Source: Bacillus sp. AZ43
GTDB lineage: Bacteria > Actinomycetota > Actinomycetes > Mycobacteriales > Geodermatophilaceae
Length of the DNA stretch: 64,000 bases
Assembly: GCA_004570425.1 (NCBI GenBank)
Contig: SPQJ01000005.1
Location: 62,001 to 126,000, forward strand
Reading direction: 5' to 3'
Shown here: positions 25,401-33,501 of the stretch, piece by piece
Position numbering within the stretch: the stretch's first letter is position 1
Layout of the letters: the number at the start of each line of letters is the position of its first letter
The notes under the pieces: model-generated
Databases searched by the model: none
The model's input: only the letters and a program-made list of their open reading frames with translations
What the model was told of the DNA's origin: nothing
Position numbers and translations under genes: made by a program

Positions 25401-25913
25401 TCAGTCCGCCGAGGCCGGGCGGAGCTGCCGGTAGATGCGGGCGAGGTCGGGCACCTGGACGTGCGCGTTGAGCCCGCTGGGGTTGGGCACCGCCCACGTC
25501 TCCGCTCCGCCGATCCGCTCGGGCTGGCGGCCCGTCACCGCCTTCGGCCGGTCGAAGCCGACCCGCCAGGCGGTGATGCCGAGGACGGCCAGCACCCGCG
25601 GCCGGTACGCGGCGACCAGCTCGGCGAGGGCCGCTGCGCCCGCCCGCAGCGCGTCGGGGGTCAGCTCGGCGGCGGTGCGCGTCGGCCGGTCGACCACGTT
25701 GGTGATGCCGAGCCCGTGGCGCGGCAGCTCCCGGTCCTCGTCCGGCGTGAACAGCCGCGGGGTGAGGCCGGCCCGGTGGATGGCCGGCCAGAACCGGTTG
25801 CCGGGCCGGGCGAAGTGGTGGCCCCGCTCGGCGGACATCAGCGACGGGTTGATCCCGCAGAAGAGCACGTCCAGGTCGGGCGCGATCACGTCGGGCAGCG
25901 GCTTGTCCGGCAC
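25401..25913 (-). CDS. mug: Mug-type G/U(T) mismatch-specific DNA glycosylase
   Basis: A 170-residue uracil-DNA glycosylase superfamily protein. It carries the Mug/TDG active-site signature LFCGINPSLMS (Asn in GINP, about 19-22), the GHHFARPGNRFW substrate pocket, LGITNVVDRPT and the second motif VPNPSGLNAH near residue 145. It removes U or T opposite G. Start GTG 25913 lies 2 bases after the amylase stop, so it is in the same operon. A longer frame upstream is only the shadow of that gene. Confidence 0.9.
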   Translation of the reverse strand: MPDKPLPDVIAPDLDVLFCGINPSLMSAERGHHFARPGNRFWPAIHRAGLTPRLFTPDEDRELPRHGLGITNVVDRPTRTAAELTPDALRAGAAALAELVAAYRPRVLAVLGITAWRVGFDRPKAVTGRQPERIGGAETWAVPNPSGLNAHVQVPDLARIYRQLRPASAD

Positions 25914-25915
25914 CG

Positions 25916-27247
25916 TCAGCCCGCCAGGACTGCCCAGCCGTGGGCGGGCAGCTCGAGCCCGCCCTCCACCGCCCGCGCGTCGCCGGCGAGCACCGCCCCG
26001 CCCGGGACCGGGACGCGCGCCGGCCGGTCGGCCACCGAGAGGGCGACGACCAGCCGTCCGCCGTCGCCGACCGCCTCGTAGGCCAGCTGCTGGTTGGTCA
26101 GGTGGAGGGTGCGGGTCCGCGCCTCGTGCAGCCAGCGGTGGCGCCGCCGGACGCCGATCAGCTCCTGGTGCAGGGCGAAGGCATCCCGCCCCAGCGGGGA
26201 CAACCCGGCGGGCGAGGCGGGGAACGCGGGCCGGACGGCGTCGTCGCCGCCGGCCCGGTCCTCCTTGACGCCGCGGAAGGCGTGCTCGTCGCCCGCGTAG
26301 ACCGCCGGCGTGCCGCCGGTGGTCAGCAGCACGACGAGGGCGTGGGCGAGGTGCCGCTCGTCGGCGAGCCGGCTGGCGATGCGGGTGACGTCGTGGTTGC
26401 CGAGGAACGTGTAGGGGACGAAGGAGTCGAGGAAGCCGGCGTGCCGGGTGAGCGCCGCGTCGAGCTCGAAGAAGTTGGCGTCGTTGAGCGAGCTCCAGAC
26501 CGCCTTCCACAGCTCGTACTGGGTGACCGCGTCGACGCGCGCCTCGGCGACGAAGCGCGGGTAGTCGCCGTGGATGACCTCGCCCATGAGGTAGGCGTCG
26601 GGGTGCCGCTCGCGCACCCGGTCGGCGACATCCGCCCAGAACGACGTCGGGACGGCGTACGCCGCGTCGAGCCGCCAGCCGTCGACGCCGCGGTCGAGCC
26701 AGTGCGTCATGACCTCGACGACGTGGTCGGCGACCGCCGGCTCGGCATGGTTCAGCGCGACCAGGGAGCCGTGCCCCTCGAAGTCGTCGTAGTCCGGTTC
26801 CGTCCCGGGCTCCCCGTGACCTCCGGGCCACCGCAGCCGGAACCAGCCGGCGGTGGGCGCGGACGAACCCCGCTCCAGGACCGCGCGGAAGGCGGGGTGG
26901 CCGCGGCCGACGTGGTTGAACACCCCGTCGAGGAGGACCCGCAGCCCGCGCGCCCGGCAGGCGGCGATCAGCGCGTCGAGGTCGGCGTCGTCGCCCAGCC
27001 GCGGGTCGACCCGCAGGTGGTCGGTAGTGTCGTAACCGTGCGTCTCCGACGCGAACACCGGCCCGAGGGCCAGCCCGGACGCCCCCAGCTCGACGGCGTG
27101 GTCGAGCCAGGCGGTCAGGTGGCCGAGCCGGTGGAGCACCGGCTGGTCGGGAGCCGCCGCCCGCTCGGCGCCGACGAAGCCCAGCGGGTAGACGTGCCAC
27201 CAGATGACGTCCCTGACCCAGTCCGGCTCCCCGCGGCCGGGCGTCAC
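25916..27247 (-). CDS. GH13 alpha-amylase-family glycosidase
   Basis: A 443-residue cytosolic GH13 enzyme with no signal peptide. The barrel begins DVIWWHVYPLGFVGA; conserved regions are VLLDGVFNHVGRGHPAF, GWRLDAAYAVP (nucleophile Asp about 205), YLMGEVIHGDY (acid/base Glu) and FLGNHDVTRIAS (third acid), followed by GTPAVYAGDEHAFRG. It should act on alpha-glucans or maltooligosaccharides, or as a transglycosidase; substrate not resolved. GTG 27247 overlaps the previous gene's stop by 4 bases and its own stop lies 2 bases before mug. Confidence 0.85.
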   Translation of the reverse strand: MTPGRGEPDWVRDVIWWHVYPLGFVGAERAAAPDQPVLHRLGHLTAWLDHAVELGASGLALGPVFASETHGYDTTDHLRVDPRLGDDADLDALIAACRARGLRVLLDGVFNHVGRGHPAFRAVLERGSSAPTAGWFRLRWPGGHGEPGTEPDYDDFEGHGSLVALNHAEPAVADHVVEVMTHWLDRGVDGWRLDAAYAVPTSFWADVADRVRERHPDAYLMGEVIHGDYPRFVAEARVDAVTQYELWKAVWSSLNDANFFELDAALTRHAGFLDSFVPYTFLGNHDVTRIASRLADERHLAHALVVLLTTGGTPAVYAGDEHAFRGVKEDRAGGDDAVRPAFPASPAGLSPLGRDAFALHQELIGVRRRHRWLHEARTRTLHLTNQQLAYEAVGDGGRLVVALSVADRPARVPVPGGAVLAGDARAVEGGLELPAHGWAVLAG

Positions 27248-27864
27248 AGCTGGGACCGCACGCCGGGCTCGTCCGCGACCTCCGCCCGGCCCGGCCGCCC
27301 GAGGGGCACCACGGTGCGGCCGTGCGAGCCCTCCAGCTCCAGCGCCAGCGCCGCGTAGAGGGCGAGGACGGCGAGCGCCAGGCCGACCCAGCCGGCGGCG
27401 GTCTGCCACGTCGCGGAGGCCTGCAGGTGGTGGATGCCGGTGACGGCGAAGCGGACCCCGGCCAGCGCCATCACCGCGGCCGGCACGAGCTTGGCCAGCC
27501 CCGAGACGGCCGGGACGGCCATCCCGATCCCCGCGGTGACCAGCAGCACGCCGAGCCCGGCGCTGGTCGCGCCCGGCGGGGAGGTCAGCGTGGTGAGCGC
27601 GACGACGCCCCAGGTGCCGGCCAGCAGGCCCATCCCCGTGGCGGCGACCGGGTCGCGGGCGAGGAAGCCCATGACGGAGGCCAGCAGCTGCAGCGGCACG
27701 GTCGCCGCGAGCGCCGTCAGCCCGGCCACCCGGCCCTGCTCGGGCGGGATCCAGCCGAGCTGGAGCGCCGCGAACACGGTGGTCGAGAGCGCCAGTGCCA
27801 GGAAGCCCAGCGGCAGCGGCGTCGCGAGCGGGCGCAGCACGACCCGGGACTCTCGATCGCTCAC
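27244..27864 (-). CDS. Six-helix membrane protein, GPR1/FUN34/YaaH (SatP)-like
   Basis: A 206-residue integral membrane protein with six hydrophobic helices. The first begins TPLPLGFLALALSTTVFA, a loose match to the NPAPLGL signature of the acetate/succinate uptake family; MGFLARDPVAATGMGLLAGTW is also family-like. It could carry acetate, formate or a related small acid, which would fit a neighbouring molybdo-oxidoreductase, but this is inference. GTG 27864 overlaps the upstream gene's stop by 4, and the stop overlaps the amylase start by 4. Confidence 0.6.
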   Translation of the reverse strand: MSDRESRVVLRPLATPLPLGFLALALSTTVFAALQLGWIPPEQGRVAGLTALAATVPLQLLASVMGFLARDPVAATGMGLLAGTWGVVALTTLTSPPGATSAGLGVLLVTAGIGMAVPAVSGLAKLVPAAVMALAGVRFAVTGIHHLQASATWQTAAGWVGLALAVLALYAALALELEGSHGRTVVPLGRPGRAEVADEPGVRSQL

Positions 27865-28343
27865 GAGGCGAGCACCTGGGGGGACGTCACCTTGAGGTAG
27901 GCGTTGGCCCACCGGGTCTGGCGGAGGGACTGCGGATGGCAACGCTCGGCGAGGGCGAGCAGCTCCCGCTCCTTGGCGCCCTGCGCGCCCTGCGCGAGCA
28001 GCTCCCAGTCCACCGAGGTACCGGCGGCCTCCCGGTAGAGGTGGCGCAGGTCGGCCAGCAGCAGCAGGCCCGGTGCCGACCGCCGGCCCAGGAGCTCGGC
28101 CGCCTTCTGCCGTGCGGCGGCCAGCGGGCCCGGGTCGTCGCGGGCCTCCGGGTCCAGGTCGAGACCGAAGTCCCGCCCGATGGTGGCGAGGTCGGCGACG
28201 TGCTCCCTCGACCACTTCGCCATGTCCCGGCACACGTAGAAGACCTCGTGGTCGGTCTTGTGCCGGTCCGACATCGACGTCAGCACCGTGACCAGGTGGT
28301 TCTCCGAGCGGTGCAGCTCCTCGATCGCCATGTCGAGCTTCAC
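27861..28343 (-). CDS. Helical conserved protein coupled to the molybdoenzyme, ferritin-like pattern
   Basis: A 160-residue all-helical protein. It has carboxylate/histidine groupings on helices, such as EELHRSENHL (residues 8-17), DHEVFYVCRDMAKWSREHV (31-49) and LALAERCH (near 137), that recall ferritin-like di-iron or hemerythrin-like folds. I do not recognise a named family. It starts GTG inside the molybdoenzyme stop (4-base overlap) and ends inside the SatP-like start, so it is made in step with both and is a candidate accessory or electron-transfer partner. Metal binding is inference only. Confidence 0.55.
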   Translation of the reverse strand: MKLDMAIEELHRSENHLVTVLTSMSDRHKTDHEVFYVCRDMAKWSREHVADLATIGRDFGLDLDPEARDDPGPLAAARQKAAELLGRRSAPGLLLLADLRHLYREAAGTSVDWELLAQGAQGAKERELLALAERCHPQSLRQTRWANAYLKVTSPQVLAS

Positions 28344-30775
28344 GGGGTGCCTCCGACCAGTTCCTCGGCGAGGGCGTCGTCGCCGCCCGTCGTGGGTGGG
28401 ACGCCGTCCCCGACCGGCGCGGACCCGGTCGTCGTGGGGGCCGGCGCGGGCACGCCGCCACCGACCTCGAGCCGGGTCACCCGCGCCGCGGCCGTCTTGA
28501 AGATGGGCTGCTTGGAGACCGGGTCCCAGTCGGTGAGCGTCAGCTCGTTGGCGGCCCGGCCGTCGGCATCGGTGTCCCAGTAGCCGTAGTGGAACGGCAG
28601 GAACAGCACGCCCGGGCGGATGCCGCTGATGCGGAGGCGGGCACGCACCCGGCCGCGGGGCGTCGTCACCTCCAGCAGGTCGCCCTCGGCGAGGTCGCGG
28701 TCGGCGGCGTCGCTCGCCGCCATCTCGACCCACACCTCGGGGGCGGCCCGCTGGAGCTGGGGCGCGCGGGCGGTCTTGGTGCGGGTGTGGAAGTGGTAGA
28801 GCGTGCGGCCGGTGATCAGCTGGAACGGGAAGTCCTCGCTGGGCAGCTCGTGCGGGGCCAGGTACTCGGCCGCCTTGAGCACGGCGCGGCCGGTCGGGTT
28901 GAGCGCCTTGTACTCGGTCTCCTCGACCGGGGCGCCGGTGACCATGTCCCGGCCGTAGCTCTCGCAGTAGTCCGGGTGCGCCCAGAACTGCCCGTCGACG
29001 TAGATGTGCTCGGTGCCCTCGGGGTGCTCCTCGGTGCACGGCCACTGGATGCCGCTGCCGCCACGGAGCTTGTCGTAGGTCAGGCCGGTGTAGTCGCAGG
29101 GCCGGCCACGGCTGCACTCCTTCCAGCCCTCGAACGCACCCTCGGGGTCCGACCACTTCACCAGCGGCGCACCGTCCCGGTCCCGCAGGTCCAGCCGTCG
29201 GGCGAAGTCGATCAGGATGTCGAGGTCGGGCCGGGCCTCCCCCGGCGGGTCGACGGCCTTCTCCGACAGGTGGACCGTGCGGTCGACGTTGGTGAACGTG
29301 CCCGTCTTCTCCCCCCACGTCGCGGCGGGGAGGACGACGTCGGCCAGCTGCGCCGTCTCGGACAGGAAGATGTCCTGGACGACGAGGAACAGCCGGTCCT
29401 GCGACAGGATCGACCGGATCCGCCGCAGCTCGGGCAGCGAGACCGCGGGGTTGGTCGCCGTCACGTACATGAAGCGGATCGAGCCCTCCTCGATGTACCG
29501 CAGTTGCTGCATGATGTGCGTCGGCGGCGAGTAGTGCGGGATCCGCATCGGGTCGACGTTCCAGACCCCCGCCAGGTCCTGGATGTGGCTGTCGTTGGAC
29601 CAGTTGCGGAACGCCGGCAGGTCGCCGTCGGCCCCGGCCTCGCGGGTGTTCTGGGCGGTGGGCTGCCCGTTCATCTGCAGGATCCCGCAGCCCGGCCTGC
29701 CCAGCATGCCGCGGATGACGTTGATGTTGTTGACGCTGACCGCGGCGGCCGTCGCCTGGTGCGACTGGTAGAAGCCCTGGAGCACCGTCGACAGCAACCG
29801 CTCCGCGGTGCCGATGATCCGGGCGGCCTCGCGGATCTGCTCGGCCGGGACGTCGCAGACCTCGGCGGCGACCTCGGGCGTGTACCCCTTCGTCTGCTTC
29901 TCGAGCTCGTCGAAGCCGACCGTGTGCGCGTCGATGTACCCGCGGTCGATCCACCCGTTGGCGATGATCTCGTGGATCAGCGCGTTCATCAGCATCACGT
30001 TGGTGCCGGGGCGCGGGGCCAGGTGCACGGTGGCGGCGCGGGCCACGGGGGTCCGGCGCGGATCGACGCAGATGATCTTCGGCGGGTTCGGCCCGGCCAG
30101 CCGGTCCAGCACCCGCGTCCACAGCACCGACTGCGTCTCGGCCATGTTGTGGCCGTAGAGCGCGATGACGTCGGCGTGGTCGATGTCGGTGTAGCTGCCC
30201 GGCTGGCCGTCGGACGCGAAGGTCTCCTTGAGCGCGGCGGCGGCCGTGGCGGTGCACAGCCGGGTGTTGCCGTCGACGTGGTTGGTGCCGATGCCGCCGT
30301 GCGCGATGAGGCCGAGCGTGTAGTACTCCTCGAGGAACAGCTGGCCGGTGGTGTAGAAGCTGATCGCGCTGGGCCCCTGCTCCTCGAGCAGCTCCCGGCA
30401 GCGGCCGGCGACGGCCTCCATCGCGGTGTCCCAGTCGGTCTCGACCAGCTCGCCGTCCCGCCGGATCAGCGGCCTGGTGAGCCGGTCGGGCGAGTGGTTC
30501 GCCTGCCAGCCGAACAGGTCCTTGGGCCCGAGCCGCCCGTGGTTGACCCGGTCGACGGCGCGGCCGCGGACCCCGACGATCCGCCCGTCCTTCACCGCGA
30601 TGTCCAGGCCGTCGCCGTTGCTGTGCAGGATCGTCGCGGACTGCACCCAGCGGTCGACGTCGTCCTCGCCCAGGCCGTCGGCGAGGTAGCTGTCCACCCG
30701 CGTCGGCCAGGTCTCCCCCGGCCCGTAGGGCGTCCTGGCCCCCCACGGCTCGGCGATCCGGTCTGTCCTGGGCAT
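28340..30775 (-). CDS. Molybdopterin oxidoreductase lacking the N-terminal [4Fe-4S] cysteines
   Basis: An 811-residue DMSO-reductase-superfamily protein related to formate dehydrogenase/assimilatory nitrate reductase catalytic subunits. Body motifs are intact: DIAVKDGRIVGVRGRAVD, NHSPDRLTRPL, GIGTNHVDGNTRLCTAT (Cys a candidate Mo ligand), VIALYGHNMAETQSVLW, the DVVLPAATWGEKTGTFTN segment and a C-terminal molybdopterin-dinucleotide domain (TPRGRVRARL, FHYGYWD). But where relatives have the four-Cys cluster site (CxxCxxGC ... GRLC) it reads SATILHSNGDG and GRLGPKD, so no Fe-S cluster can form. No Tat signal is seen; it is cytosolic. ATG 30775 has GGGAGG upstream. It heads a five-gene coupled operon. 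Confidence 0.85.
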   Translation of the reverse strand: MPRTDRIAEPWGARTPYGPGETWPTRVDSYLADGLGEDDVDRWVQSATILHSNGDGLDIAVKDGRIVGVRGRAVDRVNHGRLGPKDLFGWQANHSPDRLTRPLIRRDGELVETDWDTAMEAVAGRCRELLEEQGPSAISFYTTGQLFLEEYYTLGLIAHGGIGTNHVDGNTRLCTATAAAALKETFASDGQPGSYTDIDHADVIALYGHNMAETQSVLWTRVLDRLAGPNPPKIICVDPRRTPVARAATVHLAPRPGTNVMLMNALIHEIIANGWIDRGYIDAHTVGFDELEKQTKGYTPEVAAEVCDVPAEQIREAARIIGTAERLLSTVLQGFYQSHQATAAAVSVNNINVIRGMLGRPGCGILQMNGQPTAQNTREAGADGDLPAFRNWSNDSHIQDLAGVWNVDPMRIPHYSPPTHIMQQLRYIEEGSIRFMYVTATNPAVSLPELRRIRSILSQDRLFLVVQDIFLSETAQLADVVLPAATWGEKTGTFTNVDRTVHLSEKAVDPPGEARPDLDILIDFARRLDLRDRDGAPLVKWSDPEGAFEGWKECSRGRPCDYTGLTYDKLRGGSGIQWPCTEEHPEGTEHIYVDGQFWAHPDYCESYGRDMVTGAPVEETEYKALNPTGRAVLKAAEYLAPHELPSEDFPFQLITGRTLYHFHTRTKTARAPQLQRAAPEVWVEMAASDAADRDLAEGDLLEVTTPRGRVRARLRISGIRPGVLFLPFHYGYWDTDADGRAANELTLTDWDPVSKQPIFKTAAARVTRLEVGGGVPAPAPTTTGSAPVGDGVPPTTGGDDALAEELVGGTP

Positions 30776-30966
30776 GACACCTCCCACGTCGGCTGCCGGG
30801 GGCACTGCCCCACCCGGGCCGGCGGGACACGTCGGCGGCACCTGGCGTCACCTGTTCGTCATGGAGATCCGGGTTTCCCACCGGCCCGGGCCGTGGGTAG
30901 GCCCGGAGAGCCGGTTCCCTCCGGCGGGGGACGCCCGCCGGTGCCGGAGGCCCACGAGGAGGAACC

Positions 30967-31374
30967 ATGTCGGTGGTTGCCGAGATGCTGCGGACGTACC
31001 CGAAGGACCTGGGGGGCGTGGACCGGGAGAAGCTGCGCGCCTGCATCGAGGCGTGCGTCGAGTGCGCCCAGGCCTGCACCGCCTGCGCCGACGCCTGCCT
31101 GAGCGAGGACATGGTCGCGGAGCTCACCACGTGCATCCGGACCAACGCCGACTGCGCCGACGTGTGCGAGGCGACCGGCCGGGTGCTCTCCCGGCACACC
31201 GGCTACGACGCCAACCTCACCCGCGCGGTCCTCGAGGCCTGCGCCGCCGCCTGCAAGGCCTGCGGCGACGAGTGCGCGAGCCACGCCTCGATGCACGAGC
31301 ACTGCCGGGTCTGCGCCGAGGCGTGCCGCCGGTGCGAGCAGGCCTGCCGCGAGCTGATCGCCTCGCTCGGCTGA
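30967..31374 (+). CDS. Four-helix-bundle copper-binding (Csp-like) protein
   Basis: A 135-residue protein with 18 cysteines on amphipathic helices: ACIEACVECAQACTAC, TTCIRTNADCADVC, EACAAACKACGDEC and HCRVCAEACRRCEQAC. Such Cys-lined four-helix bundles (Csp/DUF326 family) store Cu(I) inside the bundle, usually in the cytosol when, as here, no Tat or Sec signal is present. ATG 30967 follows AGGAGGAACC. It diverges from the molybdoenzyme operon with a 191-base gap, and a UPF0225 gene follows after 19 bases. Confidence 0.88.
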   Translation: MSVVAEMLRTYPKDLGGVDREKLRACIEACVECAQACTACADACLSEDMVAELTTCIRTNADCADVCEATGRVLSRHTGYDANLTRAVLEACAAACKACGDECASHASMHEHCRVCAEACRRCEQACRELIASLG

Positions 31375-31393
31375 CGTCCGGAACACTGGGCCG

Positions 31394-31780
31394 GTGCCGT
31401 CCCGTCGCTGCCCCTGCGGAGCGGGCCTGTCGCTGGCCGAGTGCTGCGGTCCCCTGCACGACGGGACGAGCGCGGCGGCGACGGCCGAGCGCCTGATGCG
31501 CTCCCGGTACAGCGCCTTCGCCGTCGGCGACGCGGGCTACCTGCTCGCCACGTGGCACCCGACGACCCGTCCGGCCGCGCTGGAACTGGACCCCGACGTC
31601 CGCTGGACGGGGCTGGAGGTCCTCGCGACGACCGGCGGGACGCTGTTCGAGGCCCACGGCACGGTCGAGTTCCGGGCCCACTCCGTCGTCGGTCGACGGG
31701 CCGGCGTCCAGCACGAGCTCAGCCGCTTCGTGCGGGAGGACGGCCGCTGGACCTACGTCGACGGCACCCCGCTGGCCTGA
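31394..31780 (+). CDS. YchJ/UPF0225 family, SEC-C motif protein
   Basis: A 128-residue protein with an N-terminal SEC-C-like zinc motif (RCPCGAGLSLAECCGPLH) and the conserved ERLMRSRYSAFAVGDAGYLLATWHP core, then an NTF2-like C-terminal fold ending in DGRWTYVDGTP. Function of the family is unknown. GTG 31394 is close behind the copper-binding gene, suggesting one transcript. Confidence 0.9.
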   Translation: MPSRRCPCGAGLSLAECCGPLHDGTSAAATAERLMRSRYSAFAVGDAGYLLATWHPTTRPAALELDPDVRWTGLEVLATTGGTLFEAHGTVEFRAHSVVGRRAGVQHELSRFVREDGRWTYVDGTPLA

Positions 31781-31806
31781 GGGGACCCCCGGAGGGGTGA
31801 GGGGCC

Positions 31807-31829
31807 GGGGCCGGACCCGGTCCGGTCCC
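31807..31829 (+). terminator. Hairpin after the ychJ-like gene
   Basis: A 10-base stem GGGGCCGGAC (31807-31816) with GTCCGGTCCC (31820-31829), one G-U pair, loop CCG, 26 bases after the stop codon. No U-run. Confidence 0.6.
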
Positions 31830-31888
31830 CCGCCACCGACCGGCGGAAACGGCCGCCCGCGTGCCGGATGTATGACGAAGCTCACCCG

Positions 31889-31939
31889 CCGGAGATTCCT
31901 CACACCTCCGGAAGTGCATGTAACGGCCGGTTTCGGCCG
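31889..31939 (+). promoter_or_regulatory. Two dyads in the 215-base region upstream of mqo
   Basis: CCGGAG/CTCCGG arms at 31889-31894 and 31906-31911 (loop 11) and CGGCCG-GTTT-CGGCCG at 31924-31939. They could be operators or leader hairpins for mqo, whose GTG is at 31996. No certain promoter hexamers. Confidence 0.25.
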
Positions 31940-31995
31940 ACGATCGTAAGGACCGCGCCGAAGGCGCACACCCGTGGACGGCGTGAGAGGCAGAC

Positions 31996-33498
31996 GTGAG
32001 CTCCGAGCCAGGCGTAGTACCCGACAGCGCGAACCCCGACGTGGTCCTCGTCGGCGGCGGCATCATGAGCGCCACGCTGGCCGAGCTGCTCGACGTCGTC
32101 GCGCCCGAGTGGAGCGTCACGGTCTTCGAGTCCGGCAGCGAGGTCGCCCAGGAGAGCTCCGGCCCCTGGAACAACGCCGGCACCGGCCACGCCGCCCTCT
32201 GCGAGCTGAACTACACGCCCGCCGGCCCCGACGGCCGCGTCGACCCCGCCAAGGCCGTCACGATCAACGAGCAGTTCCAGGTGTCCCGCCAGTTCTGGGC
32301 CTCCCTGGTGCGCGGCGGCATGACCGGCTCGCCCAAAGACTTCATCACCCCGGTCCCGCACCTGAGCTTCGTCACCGGCGAGGCCGGCCGCTCCTACATG
32401 CGCGCCCGCCACGAGGCCCTCTCCGCGCAGCCCCTCTTCGAAGGCCTCGAGTACACCGAGGACCGGGACGAGCTGGCCCGGTGGCTGCCGCTGATGATGG
32501 CCGGCCGCGACCCGGGGCAGACCGTCGCCGCGACCCGCTCGGCGGCCGGCACCGACGTCAACTTCGGTGCCCTCACCCGGCTGATGCTGGACGACGTCGC
32601 CGACCGCAACGTCGCGGTGCACTGCAACCAGCGGGTGCAGAAGCTCGAGCGCGACACCGACGGCCGCTGGATCGTCACGGTCCGGGACACCGTCACCGGT
32701 GAGCGCCGGGTCGTGCGCACCCGGTTCGTCTTCGTGGGTGCCGGCGGCGGCGCGCTGCCGCTGCTCCAGGGTGCGGGCATCCCCGAGATCCGCGGCTTCG
32801 GCGGCTTCCCGGTCAGCGGGCAGTTCCTGCGCACCACGTCCGCCGAGCTCGTCGGCCGGCACCAGGCCAAGGTCTACGGGCAGGCCGCCGTCGGCGCGCC
32901 GCCGATGTCGGTGCCGCACCTGGACCTGCGGCTGATCGACGGCGACCACTCGCTGCTGTTCGGCCCGTACGCCGGCTTCTCGCCCAAGTTCCTCAAGGCC
33001 GGCTCGATGTTCGACCTGCCGCGTTCGGTCCGCCCGAACAACCTGGGGTCGATGCTGGGCGTGGCCCGCACCGAGCTGGCGCTGACCCGCTACCTGATCG
33101 GCGAGCTGCTCCAGTCGCGGTCGGCGCGGCACACGACGCTCCAGGCCTTCGTGCCGGAGGCCGAGCAGCACGACTGGGAGATGATCACCGCCGGTCAGCG
33201 CGTGCAGGTGATCAAGCGCGACCCGGCGACCGGCAAGGGCATGCTGCAGTTCGGCACCGAGCTGATCGTGGGCGCCGACGGCACGATCGCCGGCCTGCTG
33301 GGCGCCTCGCCGGGTGCGTCGACCGCGGTGTCGGCCATGCTCACCCTGCTCGAGCGCTGCTTCCCCGAGCGGGTCGACGCCTGGCGGCCGAAGCTGCAGG
33401 AGGTCATCCCCTCCTACGGCCACCGGCTGTCGGAGGAGCCGGCCCTGCTCGCCGAGGTGCGCGCCGACACGATGCAGGCGCTCGAGCTCAACGGCTGA
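31996..33498 (+). CDS. mqo: Malate:quinone oxidoreductase
   Basis: A 500-residue membrane-associated FAD enzyme that oxidises malate to oxaloacetate and passes electrons to quinone. The N-terminus has the dinucleotide motif VVLVGGGIMSATLAELL (residues 15-31), then ESSGPWNNAGTGHAALCELNYTP, FQVSRQFWASLV and the late FGGFPVSGQFL and GPYAGFSPKFLK stretches specific to Mqo. Length is the usual ~500. GTG 31996 is preceded by a weak GAGGCA site. It ends 3 bases before the convergent patatin gene. Confidence 0.93.
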   Translation: MSSEPGVVPDSANPDVVLVGGGIMSATLAELLDVVAPEWSVTVFESGSEVAQESSGPWNNAGTGHAALCELNYTPAGPDGRVDPAKAVTINEQFQVSRQFWASLVRGGMTGSPKDFITPVPHLSFVTGEAGRSYMRARHEALSAQPLFEGLEYTEDRDELARWLPLMMAGRDPGQTVAATRSAAGTDVNFGALTRLMLDDVADRNVAVHCNQRVQKLERDTDGRWIVTVRDTVTGERRVVRTRFVFVGAGGGALPLLQGAGIPEIRGFGGFPVSGQFLRTTSAELVGRHQAKVYGQAAVGAPPMSVPHLDLRLIDGDHSLLFGPYAGFSPKFLKAGSMFDLPRSVRPNNLGSMLGVARTELALTRYLIGELLQSRSARHTTLQAFVPEAEQHDWEMITAGQRVQVIKRDPATGKGMLQFGTELIVGADGTIAGLLGASPGASTAVSAMLTLLERCFPERVDAWRPKLQEVIPSYGHRLSEEPALLAEVRADTMQALELNG

Positions 33499-33501
33499 CC
33501 G

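Noticed and set aside
25401-27200. 599-residue glycosylase fusion
   Set aside because: Only the last 170 residues are Mug; the rest is out of frame in the amylase gene.
28340-30775. Respiratory nitrate reductase or formate dehydrogenase as a firm call
   Set aside because: Cluster cysteines are missing and no beta or gamma subunit genes lie nearby.
27861-31199. 1112-residue frame through the molybdoenzyme
   Set aside because: Only the last 160 residues are protein-like; the remainder is a shadow of the molybdoenzyme frame.
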